Positions 49,802 through 62,006 of a stretch of 64,000 nucleotides of DNA are shown in pieces; within the stretch, counting starts at the first letter, position 1; each line of letters starts with the position of its first letter. The stretch is taken from contig CM043002.1 of the NCBI GenBank assembly GCA_023678885.1, positions 3,614,022-3,678,021 on the forward strand. The letters run 5' to 3'. The notes under the pieces were generated by a model, which saw nothing but the letters and a program-made list of their open reading frames with translations, was not told where the DNA came from and did no database searches. The stretch comes from Pogostemon cablin (Eukaryota; Streptophyta; Magnoliopsida; Lamiales; Lamiaceae). The translations under genes and the position numbers were made by a program.

Positions 49802-50236
49802 ATGGATCCCCACAAGGCCAGAATCGACCAATTTGTGGTCTACTGTAAGACGGCTGAGTCAGCCTCATGTCGATTGGTGTGTTTTCTGAACGTCTTATTT
49901 CTGTACAATCCGTATACGTGATCCATACTCACTAAATTTTGTTGTATGTAGTCAATCCCCAAACCTATCGTTACATTATTGGAGAACCAGACTGGTGATT
50001 GGATAGTTCAAGTCGGCACATCAGGAAGGAAGCACCCTGTCTGTTATGAATGTCATCTGGTTAGACCTGGACAATCTCCGATATACAAACTCACTCGGGG
50101 ATGGGTCGGTGTCACCTGCGAACTGGAACTAGACCAGGGCGACATGGTCTAGTTTGGAAGAATATTACTCACAACGACATACACTAGCATGTGCTTCGCA
50201 GGCAACGCGATGATTTGCAGGAGATTCTACAGGTGA
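49802..50236 (+). pseudogene. B3 DNA-binding domain protein, pseudogene
   Basis: Exon 1 (ATG 49,802, MDPHKARIDQFVVYCKTAES, to about 49,876 before GTGTGT) joins in phase 0 to exon 2 at 49,952 (acceptor GTATGTAG). Exon 2 reads PKPIVTLLENQTGDWIVQVG, then LTRGWVGVTCELELDQGDMV, the typical end of a plant B3 domain (W.V..., GW..F...L..GD...F). A TAG at 50,150-50,152 interrupts right at GDMV-stop-F; the frame then ends at TGA 50,234. Known for the family: sequence-specific plant transcription factors, here REM-like in style. A short single-domain form with a nonsense codon in the last strand is probably dead. Confidence 0.6.
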
Positions 50237-50711
50237 AGGAAGAAAAACAATGATCCATCTTTGTATCTTTCAAATTTTCACAATCGCACTTTTTATTGTT
50301 AGTTTTTGTCATTTTTAAAACTACTCATGTTGAAACTTTGTTTTGTTATGATGTTCAATGGAATTGTGGCTATTTTATTTATTATTCAAGTTGCGTATTC
50401 GGATTCAGTTCACATGTTGGCTGTGATACGAAAGGACAATTTCAAAATTTTGATTTCTGAATATTTGTGAAATTTCATAAGTATTAATTGCTGAACTTAG
50501 GTTCTGAATATTTACTTAATTCTATAAGTAATATTTATTGAACTTGGTAAGTTCGTTGGTAAGCGTGAATTCGTTGGTCAGCCTGGTGATTGGTGGTCCC
50601 GGTAGTGTTCCCGAACGTTATGGCAAAGTAAATATATACTTAATTTTGTTAAGTAATATTCTCATACTTATAGCAAAGCAATTATACTTATTGTTGTTAA
50701 ACAAATTATTC
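50237..50711. other. AT-rich spacer before the viral insertion
   Basis: No gene. Holds small repeats (AATATTTACTTAATT...AAGTAATATT). May include part of the viral leader, but no primer site (TGGTATCAGAG) was found. Confidence 0.35.
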
Positions 50712-51413
50712 ATGGCGTCAAGATTTAGATATTTATTTTCGAAACACAGTTCGAGTAGCTCTAATATTGTTCAATCTCATTAATTGCATATTCAGGATAA
50801 TAATTACTCAAATTGGACTATACCTGAACAACAAATTGAAACTATGTATCATATCGGTACTCTTGATTTCAAAATAGCTTTTTCTGTTAAAACTCATGAA
50901 GAAACTATTTCAATTCAAAAAGAATTTCAAAGTTTACCTCTTTTATCCGAATTATCTATTAAAAAGTATTTGGAAAAAGGTTACAGATATATTCATTTTG
51001 GTTTAATTCAAGTTGCTATTAAACCTTTTGTTCATATTGGTGTTGATGCTCCTGTTTATCTCGCTCTTAGGGATAACAGATTAAAAAATTACAAATCTTC
51101 TTTACTTGTTATGATTCAAACGAATATTTGCAATGGTCCTATTTATTTCAATTGTGCTCCTGATTTCTCTGTTGATATTACTGATCCTTTATTAATTGAT
51201 TCATTAATTCTTGATATTCATTTACAGAGTAACGAGTTCAAAAATCTTTGCAAAAATTTTGCTGTTATTTATCGTGTTTACTTTCGTGTTATGTCTTCAC
51301 AGCTCAATCCAAAATTCATTTTGCATCATACTTCAAAAGAAGAAACTGTTATGCTTCAAATAGAGGCAGGCAGTTCAAATTTTTTTGTTCCAAAAAAAAC
51401 TCAAGTAGAATGA
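50712..51413 (+). pseudogene. Viral movement protein part (30K type)
   Basis: ATG at 50,712; an in-frame TAA at 50,781-50,783 breaks the first 23 codons from the rest, and a stop lies at 51,411. The body shows the 30K-family pattern of this virus family: a YRYIHFGLIQ strand, then a conserved LRDNRL with the family's key Asp. Known role in relatives: cell-to-cell movement. Not expressed as a whole because of the stops. Confidence 0.72.
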
Positions 51414-53575
51414 AATAACCATTCCCACAGAATTCATAACCAATAATCCTCAAATATCAAGAGGAATAGAAAGACACTAAGTCTTCGAAATAGAGGAAGA
51501 TTCTGAAGGAAGAATACTTCTCAGATTCAACTCTTTGAGACAGAATGATGTTGTTCCCAACATCAGAATTTCAAGAAATCGATTCTCGTTCCTCCTTTTC
51601 TGATAACTCTGGTTATCAAAACCTTAAAGTCAATTTCAAAACTCCTATTCCTTCATATTAGGAATCTATTAACCCAGTTTCCCCTACAGCTTCTCAAATG
51701 AAAAATTGTATTTCAATGATTTCTTTTGAAAACTTATATCCAAATTTTAAATGCATTGATTATTGTTTCAATGATCCTGATGAAAATGATAGAAAAGATT
51801 GGTATTTAAAACTTGATGGAGAGTTTCGAAGAAAATTGGGTATTTTATGGAGAAATAGTCTTTATCATAAATATAAATCAAATATAATGATTTTAAATTG
51901 GTTTGATGCTTATTGCAAAATAAACAATATTTCTGATAATGTTTATTCTTTAAACCAAATAAATGTTCAAAAAAGTATTCACAAAAAATGGAAACTTGAC
52001 AATGGTGTCTTTGTTTTTTCTGTTTATCCTCCTTTACAAAATATAAAAATTTTTTTGGAAAAAGAAAAAATCCTAGCTACCCCTTTTAGAACAAGGGAGG
52101 GAGATGTAGCTAAGGATAATAAAAAGGTTATTGAACAAAATATTTTTTCAAATTAGATTTTTCATACTATAGCAGAACAGGTGGATAACCTATCGGTGAA
52201 AATAGATTCAAAATCCTCTGATTCCAAATTTTCAAGTAGCACTTCCACTCCTCATTTCAATCCTAGAAGCCTTCCCACTAATATCGAGAAGAATGTGCTG
52301 CTCTCTGCTAGTTCCATTCTCATTGACAAAATCTCAAAAAGACTTATTGAGACTTCATCTTCTCACAAAACCTCATCCTCTCATAATAATGAAACCTCTA
52401 CTTCTCAGGTTACAAACATTATTAAAACATATACTCCTCACATAGCCTCTACCTCTCATACTTCAAACATTAATTGTTTGAACAAAGCCAAACACATTTC
52501 ATCAAAAATCTCATCCGAATCAGAACCTGATAATAATGAGATTAATAAAATTCATTTCCAATCCGGAGCAAAAGCCTTTTATAATAATAGATATTCTCCT
52601 CCAGATATTCTATTCAAAGAAAGGGCACATTTCAAAAACAATGCCAAATATGATGGTCATTCAATACATGAATGGAACATTGATGGCAAATTAGAATATG
52701 AAATACTTAATACTCTTCAAGAAATGGGCATGGCTCGTATTGCTTATAAAGCCCAAGGACAAAAGGAAGAGAGCGCCGCCGCTCTCATAGTCACTGGCTT
52801 CACTGGTCAGTTAAAAAATTGGTGGGATAACTCCCTTACTCTCAACGACAAACAGAATATTCTTCAACATACCATTGAGGTTGAAGAACCTGATGGTACT
52901 ATTATTTCAAAAAATGATGCTTGTGACATGTTGATACTCACTATTGGCATGTATTTCATTAGAAATCCTAAAGAAGAACTTGATTCAACACAAGTTATAT
53001 TATCTGATATCAGATGTCCTACTTTATCTGATTATTGATGGTACAAAGATATTTTCATTACTCATATTTTAAAAAGAAATGATTGCAATGCTTCTTTTTG
53101 GAAAGAAAGATTCACAGATGGACTTCCTAAACTTTTCGGTGAAAGAATTTATCAAAAGCTTAAGGAAGCAACTGGTCAAAGTGACATTCCTTTCGAAACT
53201 ATTACATATGGTCAATTATTTGCTTTCATTAAAAAAGAAGGACTTGCGTTGTGTTCATAATTGAAAATACAATCTAAATACGGATCTGAAAAGAATAGAT
53301 ACCGTAAGGAGATTGGTACATTCTGCGAAGCTTTTGGATTACAAAAAATTCAAGCTCCTTCCTCTAGATTCAAAAACAAAGCAAAGCATTTTCCTAAAAA
53401 ACTCTATAAAAATGATTTCAAAGAAAAATTTTATAAAAAACTAAATTTTCAAAAAGAAAGTCTTTTAAAAAGAATTTTGACAATTTTCAAATTACTTGTT
53501 TCAAATGTCACAGAAAAGGCTATAAAGCTGATGTCTGTCCTTTAAAAAAGAAGATTAATGAAGTTTTTCATGATG
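51414..53575 (+). pseudogene. Viral coat protein region with zinc knuckle
   Basis: Frame from 51,698 runs to 53,545 with stops at 52,154, 53,036 and 53,258. Before it, 51,414-51,697 shows related sequence in another frame with a stop. A Ser/Thr-rich head (52,181-52,550) leads to the capsid core, which includes a Trp-Trp pair after GQLKN. Near 53,500, in a shifted frame, is a CFKCH...C zinc knuckle. Typical of caulimovirid coat proteins. Confidence 0.68.
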
Positions 53576-54618
53576 ATGAAGTTTTAAGAGATAAGATTTC
53601 TGCTCTTTTAATTTCTGATGATAATTCTCAAAAATATTACTCAAATGAATCTGATTCAAGTTCTGATTTAGAAGAAGTTTACACAAGCTCAGAATTTGAA
53701 ATAGACAAGTCCTCTTGTCAAGGATTCTGTCCATTAAACATAAATATTATTTCAAAAGAGAAGACTGAACAAGAACTCTTGTTTGATCTTATCGACAAAG
53801 TTCCTGATCTAGAAGAAAAACACAAATATCTTCTTAGATTAAGGAATTTAATTCTTAATAATGACATTCCTAATAAAAACAAATCTCCTGCTATCATAGA
53901 ACCTTTCAGCATTTCAAAGCTTTTCAACAAGGCTCCTTCCTCATCCTTAATCAAAACAGATATTAATATTAATGATCTTCAGCGAGAGATTAATACTCTA
54001 AAAGCTGAGATAAGCAATCTGCATAAGGAGATTGACGATCTTCATCTCAAAGATTTTGAATTAGAAACCAGATTATCTATTTTCAAAAATGTTTCTGAAA
54101 TAGATATTCCTGAAAGCTCTTCAAAAAATCAGGTGATCGATGCTATTCCAGATACTTCAAATAATGAAGCTATCCAAAGTATCGAACATATAGCTTTTCA
54201 AAAATGGAATTCTATCATAACTTTGGTCATAAGCAATTTTAAGATCAACGTTTCATTTCTTATAGATAGTGGAACTGATCAAAATTGCATAAAAGAATGT
54301 CTTATTCCTTCAATTTATTATGAAAAGACTAATGAAAGGCTTGTAGCTGCTAATGCTACTCCTCTTCATATTAAGTATAAACTTTCAAAAGCTTTTATTT
54401 TCAATGACGGTTATTGTTTCAAAACCCCTTTCATTCTTGTCAAAAACTTGGGTCAAGATATTATTTTAGAAAATCCTTTTTTAACTACTATTTATCCTTT
54501 CAAAGTTGATGGTACTGGTATTACTAACAATATCATGGGAAAAGATATTCATTTCAAATTTCTTCATCCTATCAAAGATAGAGAAGTCTCCCTTCTTCAA
54601 AATTATTACATTTCTTAA
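53576..54618 (+). pseudogene. Viral coiled coil and aspartic protease
   Basis: A heptad-rich stretch (about 53,960-54,100) is followed by a retropepsin-like domain with a Asp-Ser-Gly active site (LIDSGTDQN, near 54,265) and the closing LGQDIILENPF block. Ends at TAA 54,616. Confidence 0.72.
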
Positions 54619-55491
54619 ATAAATGTTATTAAGTCTAAAAAGTCTCATTTAAATTTCCTCAAAGAAGAAGTTTCTTATTTTCGTATTGAAGAAAATTTAC
54701 TCAAAAAGGATATTCAAAATAAAATTTTAGATTTTGAAAATATCTTGAAAAAAGAAGTATGCTCTGACCTTCCCAATGCTTTCTGGGAAAGAAAGAAGCA
54801 TATTGTTTCTTTGCCTTATATTACTGGTTTCAATGAAAAGTCTATTATTACCAAAGCAAGACCTATTTAAATGAATCACGATCTTCTTAACATCTGTAAA
54901 GAAGAAATCAAATACTTTCTTTCCAAAAAACTCATAAGGCCATCTAAGTCTCCTTGGAGTTGCCCTGCCTTCTATGTTAATAATCAAGCAGAGAAGGAAA
55001 GAGAAGTCCCCAGACTCGTCATTAATTACAAACCACTCAATGAGGTTCTCGAATGGATTAGATATCCTATTTCTAATAAAAGATATTTAATTAAAAGATA
55101 TCATAAAGCATGCATTTTTTCAAAATTCGATCTTAAGTCTGGCTTTTGGCAGATACAGATCAGAGAAGAAGACAAATACAAAACTGCTTTCACAATTATT
55201 TTTGGACATTACGAATGGAACGTAATGTCTTTTGGTCTAAAAAATGCTCCTTCTGAATTTCAAAATATTATGAATGATGTTTTCAATGATTATTCAAATT
55301 TATCTATTGTTTACATAGATGATATTTTGATATTTTCTCAAAATATAGAACAACATTTCAAACATCTCAAAACTTTTCTTTATATTTGCAAAAAGAATGG
55401 ATTAGTTATTTCTGCACCAAAGATAAAGCTTTTCCAAACAAAAGTTAGATTTTTGGGTTATTTCATTTCAATGATTTGCTTATTCCACTGA
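54619..55491 (+). pseudogene. Viral reverse transcriptase, truncated
   Basis: After a stop at 54,868 the frame shows the RT blocks (SPWSCPAFYV, FDLKSGFWQI, MSFGLKNAPSEF, YIDDILIFS, VRFLGYFIS). It then runs out of homology at 55,491. Thumb/connection and RNase H are absent. Active-site YIDD kept, but the domain is cut. Confidence 0.8.
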
Positions 55492-55607
55492 CTTCCAAAC
55501 TATTAGCATCTGGCGTGTCGATATTACATGGCAACGTTCTGTCCGTTTTGTAATCCATCACAGGTGAATACAGAAAGGAAATATTATATGCTTGAGCGGC
55601 GTCATAG

Positions 55608-55750
55608 TAGACTTCATAACTTCAATTATATCTGCTAAGTGACTTAAAGTAACAATGACAATATTATTTTAATGCACAAATATGCATTGGCGTGATTATT
55701 GCTGGAAGATTACTGGACAGAGTAACAGAGGCTAACCCTAATAGAATTAT

Positions 55751-55810
<60 letters not shown>

Positions 55811-55949
55811 CTTCATAACTTCAATTACATCTACTAAGTGACTTAAAGTAACAATGACAATATTATTTTCATGCACAAATATGCATTGACATGATTATTG
55901 CTGGAAGATTATCGGACAGAGTAACAGAGGCTAACCCTAATAGAATTAT

Positions 55950-56019
<70 letters not shown>
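55608..56019. repeat. Tandem duplication of a 199-bp unit, each ending in (TA)n
   Basis: Units 55,608-55,806 and 55,807-56,019 are nearly identical (ACTTCATAACTTCAATTA... to CTAATAGAATTATACAAATA). Each ends in a (TA)n run of about 50-65 bp. The few differences are mostly single transitions. Confidence 0.85.
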
Positions 56020-56022
<3 letters not shown>

Positions 56023-56278
56023 CAAAGGTAATAATATACTCACCATCTCCGTCTTGACCATCTGTTATGTTTAATCGTCCTAGCAATTTCTTGGCGATTC
56101 TGTTCTCCAATTATCCCAAACTGCACCAGCTGCCTTTCTACACATAATCCGCCAGCGAGTTGAATGGTTATGTAGTATTTCTGCTCATATCTCATTTAGG
56201 ATCAGCTAATGGGGATTTTATGGCTCAAGTGTGAAACTATCAGAGATACTAACCTGCAAGAAGAGGGCGTAGATACGA
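56020..56278. other. Possible further exon of the minus-strand pseudogene
   Basis: On the minus strand, 56,180-56,050 reads LENRIAKKLLGRLNITDGQD before a GTGAGT-like donor; possibly a downstream exon of the pseudogene at 56,279-57,263. Weak. Confidence 0.25.
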
Positions 56279-57263
56279 CTATTTTTTCTTGCAGTACTTA
56301 TGCCTCACGATGCCATCTATCATCCTATGATAGAAGTACCCGGCCCAGTTCGTACGTGGAATGTTCTCCAAGTTCTTCACGGCGAACAGGTAACTTTGGT
56401 TAAGATCACTACTGTTTGAGGTGTCTAGTACACTCGCGGCAGAGTACATCATGAATGCCCGTGAAAAGTCATCACCACATTCGTTCTCTGATCGAAGGAT
56501 CTCCTCCAAGTCAACTCTTTTGACCACCGTTTTTTCCCCACATTTGTGGCGAACTTACCTCGGATGTCTTCAATCTTTGACAGCCTTCCACTAGTAACTA
56601 CTCCAAGCCAAACTATTTTCCATTTCAAACAACATAGGTGAGGGTATACACATAACAGAAAAACATGTAACGTTACAAAAGTAGTGCTTTTGCCAAATCA
56701 TTTGCGTTAACTTATACCTTCAGGTACACCCATTATCTTGCTAAAGTCTATTTTGACGTGGGATAGTGTGCAACACCTCCCACTGTGATGGCGCATGTGT
56801 CAGTGTCAAAGGCTTCGACTAGATAATGAATAAGTGGCTTGTTTATGGCACATTCTTTTAACTCCAAGAGCCTTCCAAAACCGATTGCCCTAACAGTGGC
56901 AATCTTTTGGGTGTTAAAGGTAGAAACCATACTTGAAAACTTTTTGACTGAGATTCTCGTCCGAATGGCTGGAGTATCCATGTTCTTGTCAACCGCATTT
57001 TCTTTCAACACATCGGGTGTGTCTCGAAATGCATGGGATCCATTTAGGTGCCCCTTTCCATAATTGACAGATGCTTCCAGTTCTGTAGATGTTTTGGACG
57101 AATCTTTACGATTGTTATCGAATGCTTGTGACGGCACTGACTGTGTTGGATCATCAACCAGGTTAAAAATACTATTGATGTGGTTTTCATCCCTATGATT
57201 CAACACGTAGAACGGGTAATCATTGTAAATTCCATATTGGGGTACGCATGATGGAGAATCCAT
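56279..57263 (-). pseudogene. Plant transposon-related protein of unknown function (Ulp1/mobile-domain-associated type)
   Basis: Exon 1 (57,263-56,718) starts MDSPSCVPQYG and holds FSSMVSTFNTQKIATVRAIG, FGRLLELKEC, LVEAFDTDTCAITVGG; a 1-nt shift near 56,750 separates it from DFSKIMGVPEG. Exon 2 from 56,612 joins in phase (SGRLSKIEDIRGKFATNV). A second 1-nt shift at an A-run near 56,535 leads to GDDFSRAFMMYSAASVL and RTNWAGYFYHRMIDGI. This order (F..f....r..v...GFG.Ll.l / vD.fd..t / imG...G / F.r.Fv.y....l / Nwa.f....i) is the familiar plant family found next to Ulp1-type protease domains in transposon-derived genes. Two shifts point to a pseudogene or errors. Function unknown. Confidence 0.6.
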
Positions 57264-59106
57264 TTCTCGCCGGGATGGTAATATGGGCTGGTTGGGACTA
57301 TGGGCTCGGTGCTGCTAGTAAGAATTCTATTACTATTTTTTTAGGGATGTTTGGGTTTTAGAGTTTTAGGGTTGATTTAGATGGAGGGTAATGACCATTA
57401 TATAATACCCGGTTTTATGGTTTATGGATCATGTTCTAGGGTTCAATGTTGTTTATGGTTATTATCTGGTAAGAAAACACGCATGTTAGATGATAGATTT
57501 TGTTGATAGCTATACTTGATATCAGTGGAACGTTGCTCTTGTCCTACGCGTGTAACACTGCTCTATTAGTTATTTGCAACACCCAATCACCGAAATTTAT
57601 AGGTTTATAGACCATATGTATGGTTCTTATGTCTTCAATTTCATTGGCTCCTACATCGGCACATTCCTTTGCACTGGAACAAATCATCTGCAGAGTCTTC
57701 TCGAAAAAATTTTTTTGCCGCCATCTCTTTCTTTAATGCATTACTTTTTATGTCGTGTATCGTAGGCCTAATTAATATTTAAGTCGTGCCTTCATATTAG
57801 ATGCCATGTGGATGTTGTATTCAACATATAGATATAATATGTTATCAATATGCGTGTGTCATTGTGGTCACCGTGCTTAAACATATCACTGTCCATCCAT
57901 TTGATATGATCATCAACAACCATGTCCTTCACGCAACTATCACATCTGCACTTCATTAGCAGCTAATCTACTAATAGAAACCTACCCCCATCGCAGTTTC
58001 TCTCGATACGATTTAATCCCATAATTCAAATTTATATTTTTGTATGTGTATTTTCTCTTTACCATAAACAAATAGGTATTCAATATAACGATTTTAGTAG
58101 AAAGACATTAATAAACATTCCCTATAAATCTAGTATATCTATTCGTGTAATAATAACTATAGTCATTTGACATTCAACCTATATAAAAATTCGCAATATA
58201 TGATTAAATATGTTGTTTAGTATACCATCACATGGTCTCATAGAACATGGTACCAATGGTAATAACATTTAAACACTTTCTTGTTAAACTGTAACTTTCA
58301 TCGGTTGCATTATGTGATTAAGACAAACTAAGGAGTCGTGTAATAATAATAGATCAGACAGATAGGTTATTATTATCTGTATGCCAATGTGTACTGCATT
58401 TCGACGTACGAAAAAAATGGTTAAAGTAGTATTAATTATAAAAAAACAATACTGGAAATCACACCTTGAGTAGTTTATCAATAGATTTACTTAATACATT
58501 GATTAAGCAGTGTATTAATGTACATTATTATAGTGTATTTTTTAGTATTCACTTGATTAAATTATTCGGATATATATATATATATATACCACCCATTTTG
58601 CCATCTTATGTTAGTATAATATATCTGCTTATCAATGTTCTCAAGGTTCGACATTGGCACTAACATAATTTTCAGTGCTTTAAAAAGATTAAAAAAATGG
58701 GGGGAGTGTTTAAACAAATATAAAACATCCAGACCTGAACATTAGACTTGATAAAGTAATAAGATTATTTTATACACTTTTTATTATTGTCTATTTTATA
58801 ATTTGCAGCTTCCAATAATGGACATGTGAATCTTTTCATTGAAAACGGGAGATGGGGTGAGCAGTGTAGTCCTTAGGTGTGACTATTCGTATTCTACGCA
58901 GTGATGTGATTGAGCTCCAATGCAAGCCTTTTTGGGGTCTAAAATTGTCGGTTATACACAACTATTCACTGTAATCTATATACATTAGCCTCGGTTACAT
59001 AATAATTTCATATACAAATATATTAGCATCTCCTTCAACTACTTGGCACACATTCCATCTTAAGGTCTACACCGGCTGAAAGAACTTCATATAAACATTT
59101 GGCGAT
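57264..59106. other. Spacer
   Basis: No supported gene. Short (TA)n at 58,568-58,587. Many short open stretches without family resemblance. Confidence 0.4.
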
Positions 59107-59755
59107 ATGAATATTCACCCCGCTCCAACTAGTTTCTCTCCAATGGAACATGAGTACATACTCTGGTTCCTTCTTCGTACACTAGAGTGTGAGGATTCGA
59201 AGGATTTCACAGACACTCGAGAAGTGTAAACTGGTATTAGACACTGCTGACCATATGAGCGGTGATTTGATGTTCTTCCACAATGCAGAGGACATGGGTA
59301 GTGAACTCATTCGAATGTTTGATCAGCTTCTTAGGTTCTTATGGTTCTTGGAGCAGCTGGACGTCCATTACAACCTTCATACCAACTTTTTCTTCGTTAC
59401 TGATAAGTATCGGAGATTCGTAATTGGTGTAAGAAATTCTAATGTTTTCCATAATTGTGTTCATGATAATGTTTTATTTGTTGTGTGTATACTTTGATTA
59501 TAATGTTTTTACCGGCTGTGCTCGAGATCTGGCTCTGTCTTCTTAGAAAAGTTTTCTTTGAGCCCCTGATGATCCCGCTTAAGTTATCTTTACAAATTAA
59601 CAGTCCCCTAAGGTTGTCTTCTTAATACAAATTGACTATTTTTAATATCATTCAGGAGAACCTTGCAGCAAGCCATGTTCTGTATACAGGGATGTCCCAA
59701 TTTCGCCTCACTTATGATGGTGTTTAGGGTGTATGGTATGTAGCGCATAAACTTC
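59107..59755 (+). pseudogene. Decayed coding fragment of the same unknown family as 18,213 (copy 2), plus a possible B3-like end
   Basis: ATG 59,107 opens MNIHPAPTSFSPMEHEYILW, a stop at about 59,227 follows, and the next frame continues KLVLDTADHMSGDLMFFH, ELIRMFDQLLRFL, HTNFFFVTDKYRRFVIGV. It lines up by eye with the fragment at 18,213 (EYILWFLL/LYILGFLL; MSGDLMFFH/MGEDLQFFY; ELIRM/ELQRM; FFFV/HYFV). After an intron-like gap, 59,656-59,755 reads MSQFRLTYDGV, stop, GVWYVAHKL, which could be the start of a B3 domain. Not functional as it stands. Confidence 0.4.
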
Positions 59756-62006
59756 GACTAGATGATGCGTAGGATCGCCACTATGGATGACATTGAATGG
59801 ATCGGCGAACCCAATGAACTTGGCGAATAAGACTGGCTACCCATCTCTTGATCAGGAATTCAACATACTCATTGGCAAGATTTCTGATTGTATCTTCCAT
59901 AATGTGATTCTGTGTTGGATCGTGCGGTGGATTCTGGTCTTATTCCTCCTAATGTGTACCTAGTAATGATGACGAAGACAATGATATTTTTGAATAAAGT
60001 GTTGTCCATGCATCTGGTACCGTCATGTGAACATTATGTAGTTAAACCTCTGATGCTTTTATTAGAAACTTCCTATTGCTCTTTATGCTGCTGTGATTTT
60101 ATGAATAATTTAAGTTTTCAATGTGTCTATTGCTGTTAATTGTCATTCGGATTTTTGGTCAAGTTATTAATAGACATCATCCATTTCGCCCTCAACTCAA
60201 ATTTGAGTTGAGATAATCACCATTTAGTGGTGTGTTACGATGTCCATTTAGATTTCAACTAGTTATGTGAAATTATAGGAAGATTCCTGTTATTATAGTA
60301 ACAAGGAATTAATTTTTCATCGCCAAACTAGTGCTCTGAAATTATTTATCACTATTATGTTTCGAAACCTTTATTTTGAATGCTGATTTATGTTTAGGAA
60401 ATGATCAGGTAGTAGTAGCAGTAACAAAAGTTATTGGGTAAAACTCCTTTTTTTTCCTTTGTTTTACCTGAAGGACATTTGAATATCGATTAACTATTTT
60501 CCAATCTCGCATTTTAAGAAGGCAAAGATTTGTGTGACATTTCTCAAGGAATGTTACAATTGTACCCGAAATTATAGGTGATACGCGTGGAATGAACTAT
60601 TTCAAAAACAACTAATAATATCAACGCAAATTGCAACAAATTATAAGAAAATATATATATAGGGTGAAGTGTTTATGTGAGAGTGGGGATAAAAAGATGT
60701 TAACATTGGCTAAGTTAACAGTTGGTATTCAAAGCAAAAATGTTACTACGGTTTTTTAATTATATTGTGAAAACACTCTACTCATACATACAATATTCAT
60801 ATAAGAAACAGGATTAGATTCATAGAAAATAAGATATTGAAAATAATATAAACGATAAAGTGATCAGTATTAACAAATATACTTATACACTATGGGATTG
60901 ATGACAACATGCCATTGGTGGGGGAGGGGGATTGGAAGGTGCTGGTATCGGAACTGGGTGGAGAGATGAGTTTATACAAATATTAAGTGGGGTAATGATG
61001 ATGGTTACAACGAAGCGGTGCTGGGGATGCAGTGCAGAGTTGGTGATAAAATATTGTCCATCGCGGTGCAGATGAGATATAAGGTGAGCACCCTATATCC
61101 GGCAATATGAAAATGAGTGGAAAAGGGGGTGTTGCGATAGTGGATATGGTGGTGCATAGGGGTTGATAAGAAAGAGTATATTTCAGTGCGGATGGGATAT
61201 AAGGTGACTAAGGTAGTTTCGAAAATATGTACTGCTGGGTTATTCGGTGTGAACATTTGATGCACTAAGAGAGATTGAAAGAGATTAAATCAACATAAAT
61301 CAAAGAAGTGAATAACTATATTGTGAAACGTTAAAAAGCTGCAATGATGACATCACCATTGACCATGTGATCGGGAACCTGTGCTGACCTGGGTTATGTG
61401 TGAGCCTACGTCAGCTAAAAATCTCCCTCAAATTCAATGCTATTTTAAACATCATCTACTGATGTGTAGGTCCCAAGATTGACCAAACTCAACCCCATTG
61501 TCATTCTTAATTTCAATAACTATCTCAAACACATTTTGTTGAAAACATCCTTTAACTGGTTTAACAGGTGATGATCAAAAAATTTTCCTATGATTGTTAT
61601 TATAATATATAACATATATGAGTAATATATACTCGTAAAAAGGAAAAATATACCATATTACTTTGAGTTGATAAAGTTCTCAAATTTAAATATTTTTGAG
61701 GTATGTTTAGTCAATTCGAAAGTTCGAATAACCATATCCAAACAAAAAATATAAATCTGGAGGGAGTACTTTATAATTTACTTGAGTATTTATTAGCTAA
61801 ATATACCATATTACTCTGAGTTGATAAAGTGGTCAAATTTTTTTCTTAAATTTCATATCTAAAAAAGCTATAAAATTTAAGTTGCGACAAAGTGAGTACT
61901 TATCAATTTTTATCCAGACAAAGTTTCTTGTGAGAAGAATTGATCTATGATTATTATATAGATAAAATATTTTTAATGATTGTTAAAATATATTTTTTAA
62001 AGTATA
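59756..62006. other. AT-rich spacer
   Basis: No supported gene. 60,900-61,220 is GC-richer with repeated GATGGGATATAAGGTGA-type pieces. 61,680-61,870 repeats TACCATATTACT.TGAGTTGATAAAGT. Confidence 0.4.

Larger units (their letters stand above)
50712..55491 (+). mobile_element. Endogenous pararetrovirus (Caulimoviridae), 3'-truncated
   Basis: Part order movement protein, coat protein, zinc knuckle, protease, reverse transcriptase on one strand, as in the single long polyprotein of petuvirus- or florendovirus-like caulimovirids. Several in-frame stops and at least two frameshifts break it. It ends inside the RT domain, so RNase H, terminal regions and the genome end are missing. Its AT-rich coding sequence contrasts with the GC-richer Gypsy elements. 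Confidence 0.8.
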
